DNA of 64,000 nucleotides, from assembly GCA_027257055.1 (NCBI GenBank), contig JAPVLO010000574.1:682001-746000 (forward strand), given 5' to 3'. A program made the position numbers and the translations under genes. Positions within the stretch are counted from its first letter, which is position 1. Each line of letters opens with the position of its first letter. The DNA comes from Cephalopachus bancanus (taxonomy: Eukaryota > Chordata > Mammalia > Primates > Tarsiidae). The notes under the pieces were generated by a model, which was not told where the DNA came from, searched no databases, and saw only the letters and a program-made list of their open reading frames with translations. This document shows, piece by piece, positions 46,851 through 59,244 of this stretch.

Positions 46851-49800
46851 TTAATTTTTAACAACTTTTCTTTATCTCAATAGCTTTAGTGGGTACATAG
46901 AGTTTTGGTTATATGGGTGCATTTTACAGTGGGAAAGAAGTCTGAGTTTTAAGTATATATACCATTCCCACTTGTGCACATTGTATCCAATAGGTGATTT
47001 TTATCCCTCCACCCCTTCTGCCCTCCACCTTCTGGTTCTCCAGTGTTCATAATACCATTCTCTATGTCTTTGCAGATCCTTAGTATAGCTTCCACTTATA
47101 AGTAAGACATGTAGTGTTTTGTTTTCTATTCTTGTGCTTATTCATGTAAGATGATGTTCTCCGGTTCCATTCATGTTAGTGCAAATACATTATTTCATTC
47201 TTTTTGGTGGCTGAATAGTATTCCATGGTGTATCTATACTACAATTTGATTATCCGCTGACCAGTTGATGGGCATTTAGGTTGATTCCACGTCTTTTCAG
47301 TTGTGAATTGTACTGTAATGCACATACAAGCACAGGTATCTTTTTTATATAACAGACTTTTTTGGGGTCAATGCCTAAAGGTGGGATTGCTAGGTCAAAT
47401 GGTAGGTCTGCGTTTAGTTCTATAAGAAATATTTGTACCAATTTCCATAGAAGTTGTACTAATTTACATACTCACCAACAGTGTATAAGTGTCTCCTCTT
47501 GACCACATCCACACCAGCATCTACTGTTTATTTTTATTTATTTATTTATTTTTAAAATAATGATTATTTTGACTGGTGTAAGGTGGTATCTCATTGTGGT
47601 TTTAATTTGCATTTCCCTGAGTATTAGTATTGCTGAGCATTTTTTCATGTTTGTTGACCATCTGTATATCTTCTTTTCAGATGTGTCCATGTTGTTTGCC
47701 AAATTTGTGATGACTTGTTTCCTTTTTTCTTGTTGATTTGTTTGAGTTCTTTGTAGATTCTGGGTATTAGTCCTTCATCAGATGCAAATATCCTCTACCA
47801 TTCTCTAGCTCATCTACATACTCTGTTAATTATTTCTTTTGCTGTTCAGAAGTTTTTTGATTTAATTAAGTCCCACTCATTTATTTTTGTTTTTGTTGCA
47901 TTTGCTTTGGGGATTTTAGTCAAAACTTTTTTGTATGGGCCAATGTCCAGAGAGTTTTTCCTAGGTTTATGTCTAGAATTTTTATGCTTTCAGCTCTGAC
48001 ATTTAACTCTTTAATCCATCTCGAGTTAATTTTTGTGTATGATGATAGGGATCAAGTTTCATTTTTCTGTATGCAGCAGAATTTTCCTAGCACTATTTGT
48101 TGCATGTGGCGTCCTTTTTCCAGAGTATGTTTTTGTCAAAGATCAGTTGCTATTTGGATTTGTTTCTGGATTCCTATTCTCTACCATTGGTCAATGTGTC
48201 TGCTCTTGTACAGGTACCTTGCTGTTTGGTTTTTACAACCTTAAAGTATATTTTGAAGTGAGGTAATGGTATGCCTCCAGCTTTGTTCTTTTTGTTTAGG
48301 ATTGCTTTGGCTATTATGGTGTTTTTTTTTTTTTTTTTTTGGTTTCATATGAATTTTAGGAATTTTTTTTCTAATTCTTTGAAGAATGGCATTAGTAGTT
48401 TGATAGGGACTGCATTGAATCTGTAGATTACTTTGCGTAATATGGTAATTTTAACAATGTTGATTCTTCCAATCCATGGGCATGAAATTTTGTTCATTTG
48501 TTTGTGTCCTCTAAAGTTTCTTTCCTTGGTGTATTGTTGTTCTCCTTGTAGAGATCTTCCACCTTCTTAGTTAAATATATGCCTAGGTATTTTAGTTTTT
48601 TGGCTACTATAAATAAAATTTACATTTCACTTACATTTGTAAATAAAATTTATAAATTTACAAATTTATATTTGTAAATGAGATGTCATTTGTAAATAAA
48701 ATTGGGTTTTGATTTGATTCTCAGCTTGGCTGTTATTGATACATAATAGTGCTACTGACTTTTGTGTGTTGATTTTGTATCCTGAAACTTTACCCAATTC
48801 ATTTATCAAGTCCAGGAGTCTTTTGGAAGAGGCTTTAGGAGTCTCTTGGTATAAGATCATATTATTGACAGAGAGAGCTATTTTGATTTCTTATTTTCTA
48901 TTTTGGATATTCTTTATTTATTTCTCTTACCAGATTGCTCTGGCTAGAACTTCCAGTACTTTGTTGAATAGGAGTGATAAAAGTACATACACTTGCCTTG
49001 TTCCATTTCTGAGAGGTAATGCGTTCAAGTTTTTTCCACTCAGAATGACATTGGCTGTGGATTTGTTATATATGGCTTTATTATTTTGAGGAACATTTCT
49101 TCTATACCTATTTTGCTTAGGATTTTTATCATAAACAAATGCTGGATTTTATAAAAATAATTTCTGCATCCACTGAAATGATCACATAACTTTTGTTTTT
49201 CATAATATTTATTCTGTTTATGTAGTGAATTGCATTTGTCAGTTTTTTTGAACCATCCTTGCATCCCTGGGATTAAACCCACTTGATTGTGGTGGGTTAC
49301 TTTTTTTAAAAATGTACTGTTGATTTCACTTTGCTAATATCTTGTTGAGGATGCTCACATCTATGTTGCTGAGAGATATTGGACTGTAGATTTCTTTCTT
49401 TGTTTTGTCTTTTCCTGGCTTTGTTATCAGGGTGACACTGACTTCATAGAATGATTTAGGGAGAATTCCTTCCTCTGCAACTTATGTAATAACTTCAGTA
49501 AAATTGATACCAGTTTTTCTAGAAAGATGACAGAATTTGTCTGTGATTCCATTAAATCTCAGACTTTTATATGTTGGAAGATTTTTATTTACTGTTTCAA
49601 TTATTTACTCATTATTAGTTTGTTCATGGCTCCTATTTCTTCCTGATTCAAGGCTGAGGGGTTGTATGTTTTCAAGAATGTACCCATTTTTTTAGATTGT
49701 CTAGTTTGTTTACATAGAGGTGTTCATAATAATCTCGAATGATCTTTTGTATTTAATCATATCAGTTGTAATGTCTACATTATCATTTCTGATTGAACTA

Positions 49801-51360
49801 ATTTGAATCTTATCTCTTCATTTCATAATTAGTCTTGCTAAGTGGTCTATCAATTTTGTTTATCTTTTCAAAGAAAAAACTTTTTGTTTCCTTGATACTT
49901 TATATTTTTTAAAAAGTTTAATTTCATTTAATCATGCTCTAAACTTCATTATTTTTTCTTCTGCTAGCTTTGGGTTTGGTTTGTTCATGTTTTTCTTGTT
50001 CCTTGAGGTGTGAAGTCAGGCTGTCAATCTGCAATCTTTCAATATTATTAATCTAGGCCTTAAGTGCTATAAACTTTCTTCTGAGCATTGCTTTGACTGT
50101 GTACCAGAGGTCTTAATAACATATTTCATTGTTTTCATTCATTTCAAATAGTATTTAAGTTTCCATCTTGATTTCATTTTTGACCCAAGAATCATTAGGA
50201 GTAGATTGTTTAAATTTTATGGTTTTGTTTGGTTTCACAAGTTCTTTTTGGAATTCATTTCTAATTATATTCCACTTATATCTGAGAAGGTACTTGATAT
50301 AATTTAATTTTTTTGAATTTATTTTGACTTAATTTATGGCCTCTTGTATGGTCTATCTTGGAGAATGTCCCATATGCTGATAAGAAAAATGTATATTCTT
50401 CAGTTTTGAGGTAGAATGTTTTATAGACATCTGTTAGTTCCATTTATTCTAAGTTCTAGTTTAACTGCAATATTTCTTTGCTGACTTTCTTCCTCAATGA
50501 TTTGACCACTGCTGTCAGTGAAGTGTTGAAGTCTCTCACTATTATTGTATTGCTGTCTTTCTCTTTTCTTAAGTCTACCAGAATGTATTTTACAAAGCTG
50601 GGGGCTCTGGTTTTAGGTGCATATGTATTTAAAATTGTTACATCTTCTTGCTGGATTGATGCCTTTATAATTGTACAATAGCCATCTTTGTCTTTTGCTT
50701 TACTGTTGTTAATTTAAAGCCTGTTTTATCTGATAAGAGTGTGGCTACCTCTGCTCGTTTGGGGTTTCCATTTGCATGGAATATTTTTCCCACCCCTTTA
50801 TCTTGAGTCTATAGGAATCTTTGTGTATTAAGTGGGTTTGTTGAAGGCAGCAGATATTTGGATTTTTAAAATCTATTCTACTGATCTCTATATTTCAGTG
50901 ATATGTTGAAACATTTTTTTTTTTTTTTTTGAGTTGGAGTCTCACTCTGTCACCCAGACTGGAGTGCAGTGGCCTCTTCCGGCCACCGCAGCCTCGCCTG
51001 CTGGGCTCCGGCGATCCTTCCGCCTCCGCCTTCCGAGTAGCTGGTGTTGAAACATTTTATGTGCAGAGTTATTAATGATTTGTAATGTACTGTTATTCTA
51101 ATCATCATACTGGTTGTTATCTGGTTGTTTTATTTAATGTACTTGTGTGTGTATGTTGTATGTATGTATTTTCTCTGTTGTACTGGTTTTCCTTTAGGCC
51201 TATAGCTTTATGGTTTCCAGCATTTTTTCTACTGGTATATTTCAACCATTTGTTTCAGTGTTTAGAACTCGTTTGAGTATTTCTTATAGTGCTGGTTTCA
51301 TGGATGACTAATTTCCTCAGCATTTGCTTGTTTGGAAAATACTTCATTTCTGTCCTGTAC
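46851..51360 (-). mobile_element. Long antisense L1 (3' UTR, ORF2, into the ORF1 side), with an Alu inserted
   Basis: Starts with the 3' UTR (TAGCTTTAGTGGGTACATAG, TGCACATTGTATCCAATAGG) and runs through ORF2. Open pieces are 47250-47441 ([17 protein letters not shown]), 48666-48860 (YKINTQKSVALLC) and 49040-49282 (GMQGWFKKTDKCNSL). It continues past the endonuclease into spacer sequence and stops near 51360, so 5'-truncated. About 4.4 kb of L1. Its head adjoins the old L1 to the left, into which it probably inserted. Confidence 0.87.
50918..51044 (-). mobile_element. Monomeric (right-arm only) Alu in L1
   Basis: T-tract, GAGTTGGAGTCTCACTCTG, right arm to TTCCGAGTAGCTGG, then L1 resumes. Perfect 14-bp target duplication TGTTGAAACATTTT at 50904-50917 and 51045-51058. 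The left arm is missing, so the copy was 5'-truncated on insertion or made from a half transcript. Confidence 0.93.
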
Positions 51361-53339
51361 TTAATTCTGAACCAATCTGAACTAATTGTGGTATCCAGAT
51401 AAATACTATACATCTGTTACTTTAGGTCAGGTTCATTGTTCATTTATAATTTAACTGGTATTGTATTGCAAAGGAAGTGAGACTTTGCTAATTGGATTAT
51501 GCATCTCAGTGTTCACCCCTGTATTGAGAGTAAATTTACCCAAATTGCATGGCTGTCCCACAATGAGAGAGGAATGGAATGGATACTGTGAAGACAAACA
51601 AATATCTACTTTCTGGAGATAAGGAAATATGTGTGTGGAGGTCATATCTGAAAATCCAACCAGAGACATTTCAGTGAATAATAATGTGATCAAACTAAAG
51701 AGGAAACCTAGTTTTCACTAACATGTTTAACAAATGCTTGAGCTCTTTGCAAATAAATAGTCCATATTACATTTTGACACAATTATTATGAAGACTTTGA
51801 AAAATCATTTCAAATTAGATAAATATTCAATCATTACATTTAATACTTTATTTTTAATTAAATGGAATGCAATAGTGTCTACAGCATGATATCAATAAAC
51901 ATTTTACTAGATGAATACAGTTTGTTCATTGAGTTACACAAGTGAAAAACATCTGCTCCATTTTATTTCTTCCCAAATAAATTGTTTTCTATTTTGTAAT
52001 CATATATAATGAAGTAGGGAGTTAATAATTATCTGATCAATTGGAGTTGTCTAGAAAGACAATTTGTGTAATTTGAGAGCCTTGACAAACTGTAAAATAT
52101 TGATCTATAATAATTTTTATTGAAAACAAAGCCTAAGTACTGATTTAGAGTTAATCAAAAATATATTTGTGGGATTTTCTTTTGTTTTTCTGTGTGTATA
52201 CATGTGTGTATGTTGGCCTAGAACAGTGTTGTTCCACATAAATATAATACAAATAGTATAGGTAATTTTATATGTTAGTCACATTAAAAGTTAAAAAAAT
52301 GATTATTTTAAGCAATATATTATAAATCAACATATCTAAAACATTATTTGAACATTAATTAAATGCAAATATGAATGAAATATTTTGTCCTGTTTTCCCC
52401 ACTAAGCTTTCAAAATGTGGTGTGTGTTTTACACCTTTAGCACATATCAAATCAGACCAGACATATTCATGTGCTTAATAGCACCATGTACCTATTGGCT
52501 CTCATATTGTAGAGCACAGGTCTAAAATTATTCATGATTGTTCTCTTTACTGTCCAATAATATGTGAATATTAGCCAAGAGTACATTGTACTTTGTAATG
52601 TATACAATTTTCCTTAATATATGTTTAAGGTTTGTCTCTACTTATTTTAATGATATATATCTTTTTGTTCTGTCCTTGTTACACTTTGATACAGTTTATT
52701 AATTCTACGTGCTGATTCTTTGATGATCATTAAAAAAAAATAATTTCACCACTTAGTTCTTTCTGCCCTTTTACTTATTTAGAATTTACTGGGATCAACT
52801 CCAATGGCTGCCTAATTCCACCTTCTTTAATATTCTTTTCCTTACTACAGTAACTTTTCCATATTATTTTTATCTGACTTCTTTAAACCTTAACTAAAAA
52901 TCAGCCTTTCTAACATATTTATGGTATCCTTTTCATTGGTGCATACATTTACTTATTAAGAATGTAAAATTGAATATTTCACAAGTCTCATGTTCTCAGC
53001 TTCATCTATGTTGACTTTATTCAGATTGATCTAAGAAGGATTTTTGTCAATTGATAATGTAAGAACAGCAAAGTAGGGCAAAGTATTAGATACAATTTTA
53101 TCTTATAGCTTGATGAAAATATTTCCAAGAGCTTGTTCATTTTGGATAAAATTAGTTTAAGATTAATGTCAATAGGCTATTAGGACATACTTCATATACT
53201 ATGCTGATATTAAAATGACATTAATGAAACACATGTCATAAAGTTGTATTTAATGGACAACAGATGAAAAACACATAGCCCATTGTGTCTTAATAAATGT
53301 CCAATATTTATTTTCTTCTCTCTTTTCTTCTGCCATCTT
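51361..53339. other. Unassigned AT-rich DNA
   Basis: No coding frame or named repeat. The longest frame (51451-51693 minus, 80 codons) has no recognisable motif. Confidence 0.5.
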
Positions 53340-53351
53340 GATATTGTTATT

Positions 53352-53656
53352 ATTTATTTATTTATTTTTTGAGTTGGAGTCTCACTCTGTCACCCAGACT
53401 GGAGTGCAAGTGGCCGCTCCCGGCCACCGCAGCCTCGCCTGCTGGACGCTGGCGATCCTTCCGCCTCAGCCTTCCAAGTAGCTGGAAATACAGGTGTGTG
53501 CTACCACGCCCAGAATTTTTTTTTTTTTTTGATTTATTGTAGAGATGAGGTCTCGCCAAGTTGCCCAGGCGGGTCTCGAACCCGCGGGCTCAGGCAATCC
53601 ACTCACCTCAGCCTCCCAAAGTCACAGGATTGCAGGCTGAGCCACCGAGCCAGGCG
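53352..53656 (-). mobile_element. Dimeric Alu, antisense
   Basis: ATTT repeats at the tail, GAGTTGGAGTCTCACTCTG, right arm, TTGATTTATTGTAGAGATGAG linker, left arm ending GAGCCACCGAGCCAGGCG. Target duplication GATATTGTTATT at 53340-53351 and 53657-53668 (12 bp, perfect). Confidence 0.95.
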
Positions 53657-53704
53657 GATATTGTTATTTTAATTGTATATATTTAACAGCAGGAAGTCAT
53701 AGTT

Positions 53705-53900
53705 AAAATTGTGAGTTCTGGAGTTAGACTCACAAGCTGTGTGACTGAGCAAGCTTCTTTACTTTTCTTATTATTAGATTCTTTGTATATAAATTAGAAA
53801 TGATAAATTTACCCCACTGGTTTTTGAGAGAATACAAAAAATAATTTATAATTGCACAAAATTAGCACTCAATACAGTTCTTTATTTTTTGTTATTATTA
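53705..53900 (-). mobile_element. MIR SINE, antisense
   Basis: GAGTTCTGGAGTTAGACTC, TGTGTGACTGAGCAAGCTTC, AATTAGAAATGATAAATTTACC and GCACTCAATACAG keep MIR order. Confidence 0.75.
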
Positions 53901-54299
53901 ACAACCATAATACTTTGAGGTAAATTTTATTTACTGGAACAAGACTATATATATCTGTCATTACTAATGCAATTTAAAGAATAGGAAAAATATTTTTATT
54001 CTAGAAAGTATCTAAAATTGTGTTGAGATTAAACACATCACCTTAATCATTTTGAATTAGTATAAAACTACTTTAAACACTAATGAACCAAATATTTGAT
54101 TCAAGTATTTAGAACAAGAACAGCAAAATGAACCAACAAAAGTAGTAAAGAGCTACTTAAGACAAACAATAGTGATAAACACTCCCACAGAAATGAGAAA
54201 TAAAACCAAAACTAACAGTTGTTTCCACAAAAATAAATTTACTCATGAGAGATCTAAGCTAGAAAAATTAAAAATAACACCCCCTTAAACTAAATTAGA

Positions 54300-55715
54300 A
54301 ATGAAAAAGAAGATATAGAGAAAAATTTAAAGATTGAGAAACTAAAATGTAAAATTCTATATTGGAAAATTTGCAAATCTTGATTAAAAGAAATTATTTA
54401 AAAAGTATCAATTTAGAAAGCTATTCAGTACAAAGTTTAAAAAACCAAGCTGAAGAAAATGAGATTATAAAATTATATCTAAAAGACAATAGAAGCAATG
54501 ATGTTGCAATCAAATTCTATCAAACTTTCAATAAATAAAAAAATTATTTTAATTGTTCCAAAGCACAGAAAAACAATAGAAGTGCCTAATTTTTATTACC
54601 AGGCAAATAGAACTAAAATACTAGAATATTTCAAGAAGGCCAAAAACAGACTCAGAACCTCCTGTACTAGCTAATACAGATGTCAAAACTGCTTTTTCAG
54701 TGTGAGAACTCAATATTGAAAAATGTCAATTTCCCCCAATTTGATTCATAAACTGAAATTCAGTGCAAATAAGACATCTAGTGGGATACTTTTCTGAACT
54801 TGATAAATTAATTCTAAATTTTACTTGAAAGAAAAAAATTTGTGAGATTAGTCATTTGAAAAAAATAGTAATTAGAATAATGAAGACATGGGACTTGCCC
54901 TAGCAGTTATCTAAACATAATATAAATATACAAGTTAAAGTAGTTTGATGTTGAAAGAGGAATAAACAGATAAATCAATGGAATAGAGGATAAAGACCAA
55001 AAAATATTAATTCCCATAGCATAGGATCAAAATGACATTTTTTTTGTTTTTGAGTTGGAGTCTCACTCTGTCGCCCAGACTGGAGTGCAGTAGCCACTCC
55101 CGGTCACCGCAGCCTCGACCCGCTGGACTCCAGCGATCCTTCCGCCTCAGCCTTCCAAGTAGCTGGAACTGCAGGCGAGCGCTACCACGCCCTGCTAATT
55201 TTTTGATTTATTGTAGAGATGAGGTCTCACCAAGTTGCCCAGATGGGTCTCGAACCCATGGGCTCAGGCAATCCCCTCACCTCAGCCTCCCAAAGGCGCG
55301 GGATTACAGGCTGAGCCACCGAGCCCGGCTTTTAAATTAACAAGGAATTAATGTTCAATATATATTATAGAGATAATTAACTATTTGGAAATAAACCAGA
55401 ACTCTACTTAACTCTGAAATAAGAATACATTTCAGAAGATTAAGTCTTTTAGTGTCTAAATGTAAACTATAAACAGAAAATATAGGGGAATGTTTTCATG
55501 TTGGACTCAAGAAGTCATTTCTAAGCATGATGTGAAACTCAAAAGCTTTAAAGGAAAAGACCAAATATTTGAGAACCTACAATTATATATATATTTTAAT
55601 GGCAAAATATACTATAAGCAGAGTTAAAATAAATGACAAACCAGGAAAATCATGTGAACATGTAGGCCAGACAAAGAGTTAACATCCTTGCCATATAAAA
55701 ATAGGTCAAATGAGT
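54300..55715 (+). mobile_element. Old diverged L1, sense, interrupted by an Alu
   Basis: L1 ORF2 nucleotide landmarks in sense orientation: TCTATCAAACTTTCAATAAA, ATAAATCAATGGAATAGAGG, then after the Alu GAAATAAACCAGAACTC and ATGGCAAAATATACTATAAG. No open frame survives. Boundaries are approximate; it could be an L1M or HAL1-type copy. Confidence 0.55.
55039..55330 (-). mobile_element. Dimeric Alu, antisense, in the old L1
   Basis: T-rich tail, GAGTTGGAGTCTCACTCTGTCG, right arm (GCCACTCCCGGTCACCGCAG), TTTTTGATTTATTGTAGAG linker, left arm to GCCACCGAGCCCGGC. An open frame crossing it (55032-55340) is Alu-derived. Target duplication not resolved. Confidence 0.94.
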
Positions 55716-56746
55716 ATTTCCTCTTAAGCTAGAATTTTCTGGTGGTTAGTGACTTTTCTGGTTGTGTCATTAAACTACATCCCAAATTGCTAGAGAATGT
55801 GTGAAGCTTGAGAAACCTATCTAGGGTAATTATTTTCTGGCCTTTTTTTTTTAATTCCTCCACCACTAAAGCATGCTTTACCTTGGTCTTTGTGCTGTGT
55901 TCATTTACTTTCATGCCGTTTAATGTTGCTTCATGTCCTTAGTTTTATGGAGTCAACCTTAAAGGGTTTTTTTTATCTATTAAAACAAAGCAATACACCC
56001 AGGGCTACAAATTTAGCTTTACTGCTGTCAGAGAGTAATAGAATACCATGACTGCATTATCCTGGCAATAAGACTTTAAGTCACAGGTGAATTTAAGACT
56101 GTTTATTAGCTCATTTTACAGAAAGAAATTTAATCAGACATTTTTTTCCAGGGCACTTTTACAAGGGCATGATTAAACATTGAAAACTATCCTGATATCC
56201 TGTTTATCAGTCTCTCAGAACTTGCTTTTTTCTGTTTTCCAATGGGAAAATGTTAATCTTATTACATACACCATGCTAATAGGAGGAAACCTTTAGATTT
56301 GTTTTCTCCTCTTGTCTGTGAACACTTTTTCAACATTAGTCTTTTAAAGACAATTCATCTTCTATTTTTTCTATCTGGAGTGCAGAAGTAATTTTTAGTG
56401 ATCAGAATTTAAGTTCTTGGAGGAGATAATGGCGGATGAGAAGGCTGTCTTTGAACAAATAACATCTATTTGTATATAGTGCTTAGTGCATGTACCATAG
56501 ATGGGGCCTTACTTTAAATTAACAACAGTCTACAACTTTGAATCTAGCTTGTATATAAATAGTACATAGTTATTGATATTCAGCAAGGGAAAAAATCTAA
56601 TTATGAAAGGAGTGAGAATTCTAAGGTGAGAATTCTAAGAAACTGAGACTGAAGAGATAAAGTAAGATAATAGTCTCTATGAATGTAACATCTCACTATA
56701 GTCTTAGGCTAGTTTGCTAATTTGGTATTTAGAAGAAAAAGAATAG
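55716..56746. other. Unassigned DNA
   Basis: No recognised gene or named repeat. Confidence 0.5.
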
Positions 56747-57050
56747 GCAAAGCGAGCCATCATGCCTGTAAATCCAGCACTTTGGGAGGCAGAGGCTAAA
56801 GGATTGTCTGAGTCCAGGGGTTCGACACCAGCCTGGGCAACTTGGCGAGACCATGTCTCTACAATAAATCAGAAAAATAGCCAGGTGTGGTTGTGCATGC
56901 CTGTAGTTCCAGCTACTTAGAAGGCTGAGGTGGAAGGATTGCCTGAGCCCGGCGGGTTGAGGCTACAGTAGCCGTGTGCGTGCCACTGTACTCCAGCTTG
57001 GGCGACAGAGTGAGACTGGGTCAAACAAACAAAAACAAGAAAAAAAAACC
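56747..57050 (+). mobile_element. Dimeric Alu, sense
   Basis: Starts CGAGCCATCATGCCTGTAAATCCAGC, has CTACAATAAATCAGAAAAATAGCC in the left arm and GGCTACAGTAGCCGTGTGCGTGCCACTG in the right arm, with a mixed CAAACAAA/A tail. Moderately diverged. Confidence 0.92.
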
Positions 57051-57448
57051 ACATCTATTTCTTATGCTTAGAGATGTAATTTGCCTAATTTGCTAGCCTT
57101 GATTATATACAGACATGGAGATATGTTAATATTATTTTTGGAAATTGATATATTACCTCAAGGAGGTTTAAATTGTATTAAAATGTAATCCATTATACCA
57201 CAACTAGTAATAATGAGTTTACAAAGCAGGGTATTTCTTTAAAATATATTTCTTATATGTGTGATTTCTACATTTGTAACAGAGAAGAATACATAATAGA
57301 TGTTGCTTTGTATGACGTGTCTAGTACATTTTGATTCTTGAGCTGTGATTGCTGAGTTATTTTACTTGATACCCTAACAAGATCCGAATAAACAGGAAAC
57401 CTCTAAAAGAAAAACCTTCCATGAATTTATTCAAGAAATGGAAGTATA
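57051..57448. other. Unassigned DNA
   Basis: No recognised gene or repeat. Confidence 0.5.
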
Positions 57449-57457
57449 TGAACAATT

Positions 57458-58527
57458 TTTCAATTTTTTTTTATTTTGAAGACATGGACTACAATTCAGA
57501 GTTGATATGTAAATGTTCATTATGCAGGTACCCTTGTTGATGAGGTGTGCCCCCCTCCTCTGGCAGTTCCCTACTACGGCCAATCCTTTTCTTATAGTAT
57601 TATGATAATTGTACAATGTCTGCTTATGAGTGAGAACATGCAGTACTCAGTTTTCTGTTTCTGTGATAGATCACTGAATATGATAGATTCTAAATCCATC
57701 CAAGTTGCTGCGAAGTCCATATGTTTTTCTTTATGGCTGCATAATATTCCATTGTGTATATATACCACATTTTTTCCTCTTTTAATTTTTATTTAAAATT
57801 GTGGGGTACAATTCAGGGCTAGGTATACAAATATTCACTGTGCAGGTACCCATATCAATGAGATATACCACATTTTAAAAATCCAGTCCAACTTCCATGG
57901 GCAGCATGGGTGGTTCCATGTTTTTGCTACTATAAATAGAGATGCAACAATCGTGTGTGTGCAGGTATCTTTGGTAGAATGATTTGAGATCCTCCGTGTA
58001 TATTCCCAATAGAGGAATTGCTGGATCATATGGAAGGTCAATTTCTAGTTCTTTCATAAATCAGCATACTGTTTTACAAAGAGGTTGCACTAGTTTGCAT
58101 TCCCACCAGTAGTGTAGAAGCGTTCCTTTTTCTCCGCATCCTCGCCAGCATCTGTTGTTGTTTGCTTTCTTGATGGCCATTCTTACTGGGGTTAGAAGAT
58201 GGTATCTCAATGTGGTTTTGATTTGCATTTCTCTGATGATGCGTCAGGTTGAGCACTTCTTCATGTGTCTGTTGGCTGCCCATATATCTTCTTTTGAGAA
58301 GTGTCTATTCATGTCTTTTGCCCACTTTTTAATGGGGCTGTTTGTTTTATTCCTTTTAGCACATTTGAGTTCCTTGTAGATCCTAGATGTTAGACCTTTG
58401 TCAGATATACAGTTGGCAAATATTTTTTCCCGTTCTGTGGGCTGTCTCCCTGCTCTCTTAATGGTTTCTTTTGCTTTGCAGAAGCTTGTTAATTTGATGA
58501 GATCCCACTTGTCTACCTTATCTCTTT
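57458..58527 (-). mobile_element. 5'-truncated L1 3' end, antisense, carrying an 88-bp micro-insertion
   Basis: 3' UTR (GACATGGACTACAATTCAG), ORF2 C-terminal codons in pieces (58244-58534 [24 protein letters not shown]; 57875-58057 LEIDLPYDPAIPLLGI), stopping near 58527. Target duplication TGAACAATT at 57449-57457 and 58528-58536. A second, tiny L1 tail sits at 57775-57862. Confidence 0.92.
57775..57862 (-). mobile_element. 88-bp L1 3' UTR micro-insertion
   Basis: T-rich run, then AAATTGTGGGGTACAATTCAGG to CCCATATCAATGAG, only the last tens of bases of an L1. Perfect 14-bp target duplication ATATACCACATTTT at 57760-57773 and 57863-57876 within the host L1 (an extra T at 57774 may belong to the tail). 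Confidence 0.92.
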
Positions 58528-58589
58528 TGAACAATTGTATATAAGAATATTTCTTTTTAAGTGTCTACATCTGAATCTATAATTACATC

Positions 58590-58755
58590 TATCATGTATC
58601 TATATTGCAAGCACTAACTGTGAACCAGGCACTGTACTAACAGCTTTATCTGCACTGTTTCATTTAATGTTTGCAACAAGGATTTGAGTGAGAATTAGAA
58701 TCTAGAACTGATTTCAAAGCCCAGACACTTTATCATTATAGGTGCAACCACTTTT
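58590..58755 (+). mobile_element. MIR SINE
   Basis: TGTGAACCAGGCACTGTAC, AACAGCTTTATCTGCACTGTTTC, then a degenerate middle and AAAGCCCAGACACTTTATC. Confidence 0.75.
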
Positions 58756-59244
58756 AACAAGCACACAAGGGCCGATATATTCTTCGTACAGCTTGAACTT
58801 TGGGAAAGAATCTAGCAATGATGGGAAAATAACACTTCCAGTTTGACTTTGGGAAACAAATGCAACAAAAATGTATACTTTATATCTAAAATAAGTGAAT
58901 TATGAATGCACTGTATTATGCTACCAATGCCATTCCATTTTTGCTTCTATTTTATTTTCATCTTAGAGTAAATGGAATACAGGATAAAATCAGATTCCAA
59001 TTTGCCGTTTTGAACTCAAGACAATTTTTGGAGTATAGTTTAGGTTTCCTCACTTGACCACTTCCTAGAATACCTGTAAAAGTGAAAAGACCTTGTTTCT
59101 TTATTTCTAAGTCCCTTCATGTTGAGAAACACTGGGATTCTTAAAAATACAAACCTTTATTCAATTGTTGTGAAAGAAAAGAAAATGTATAATGCATAAT
59201 TAACCCAAATAAGTGATAAGGTAGTAATTTGCTTTAGTTTCTTA
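58756..59244. other. Unassigned DNA
   Basis: No recognised gene or repeat. Confidence 0.5.

Noticed and set aside
55032..55340. 102-codon plus-strand frame
   Set aside because: It translates an antisense Alu; such Alu frames are common artefacts.
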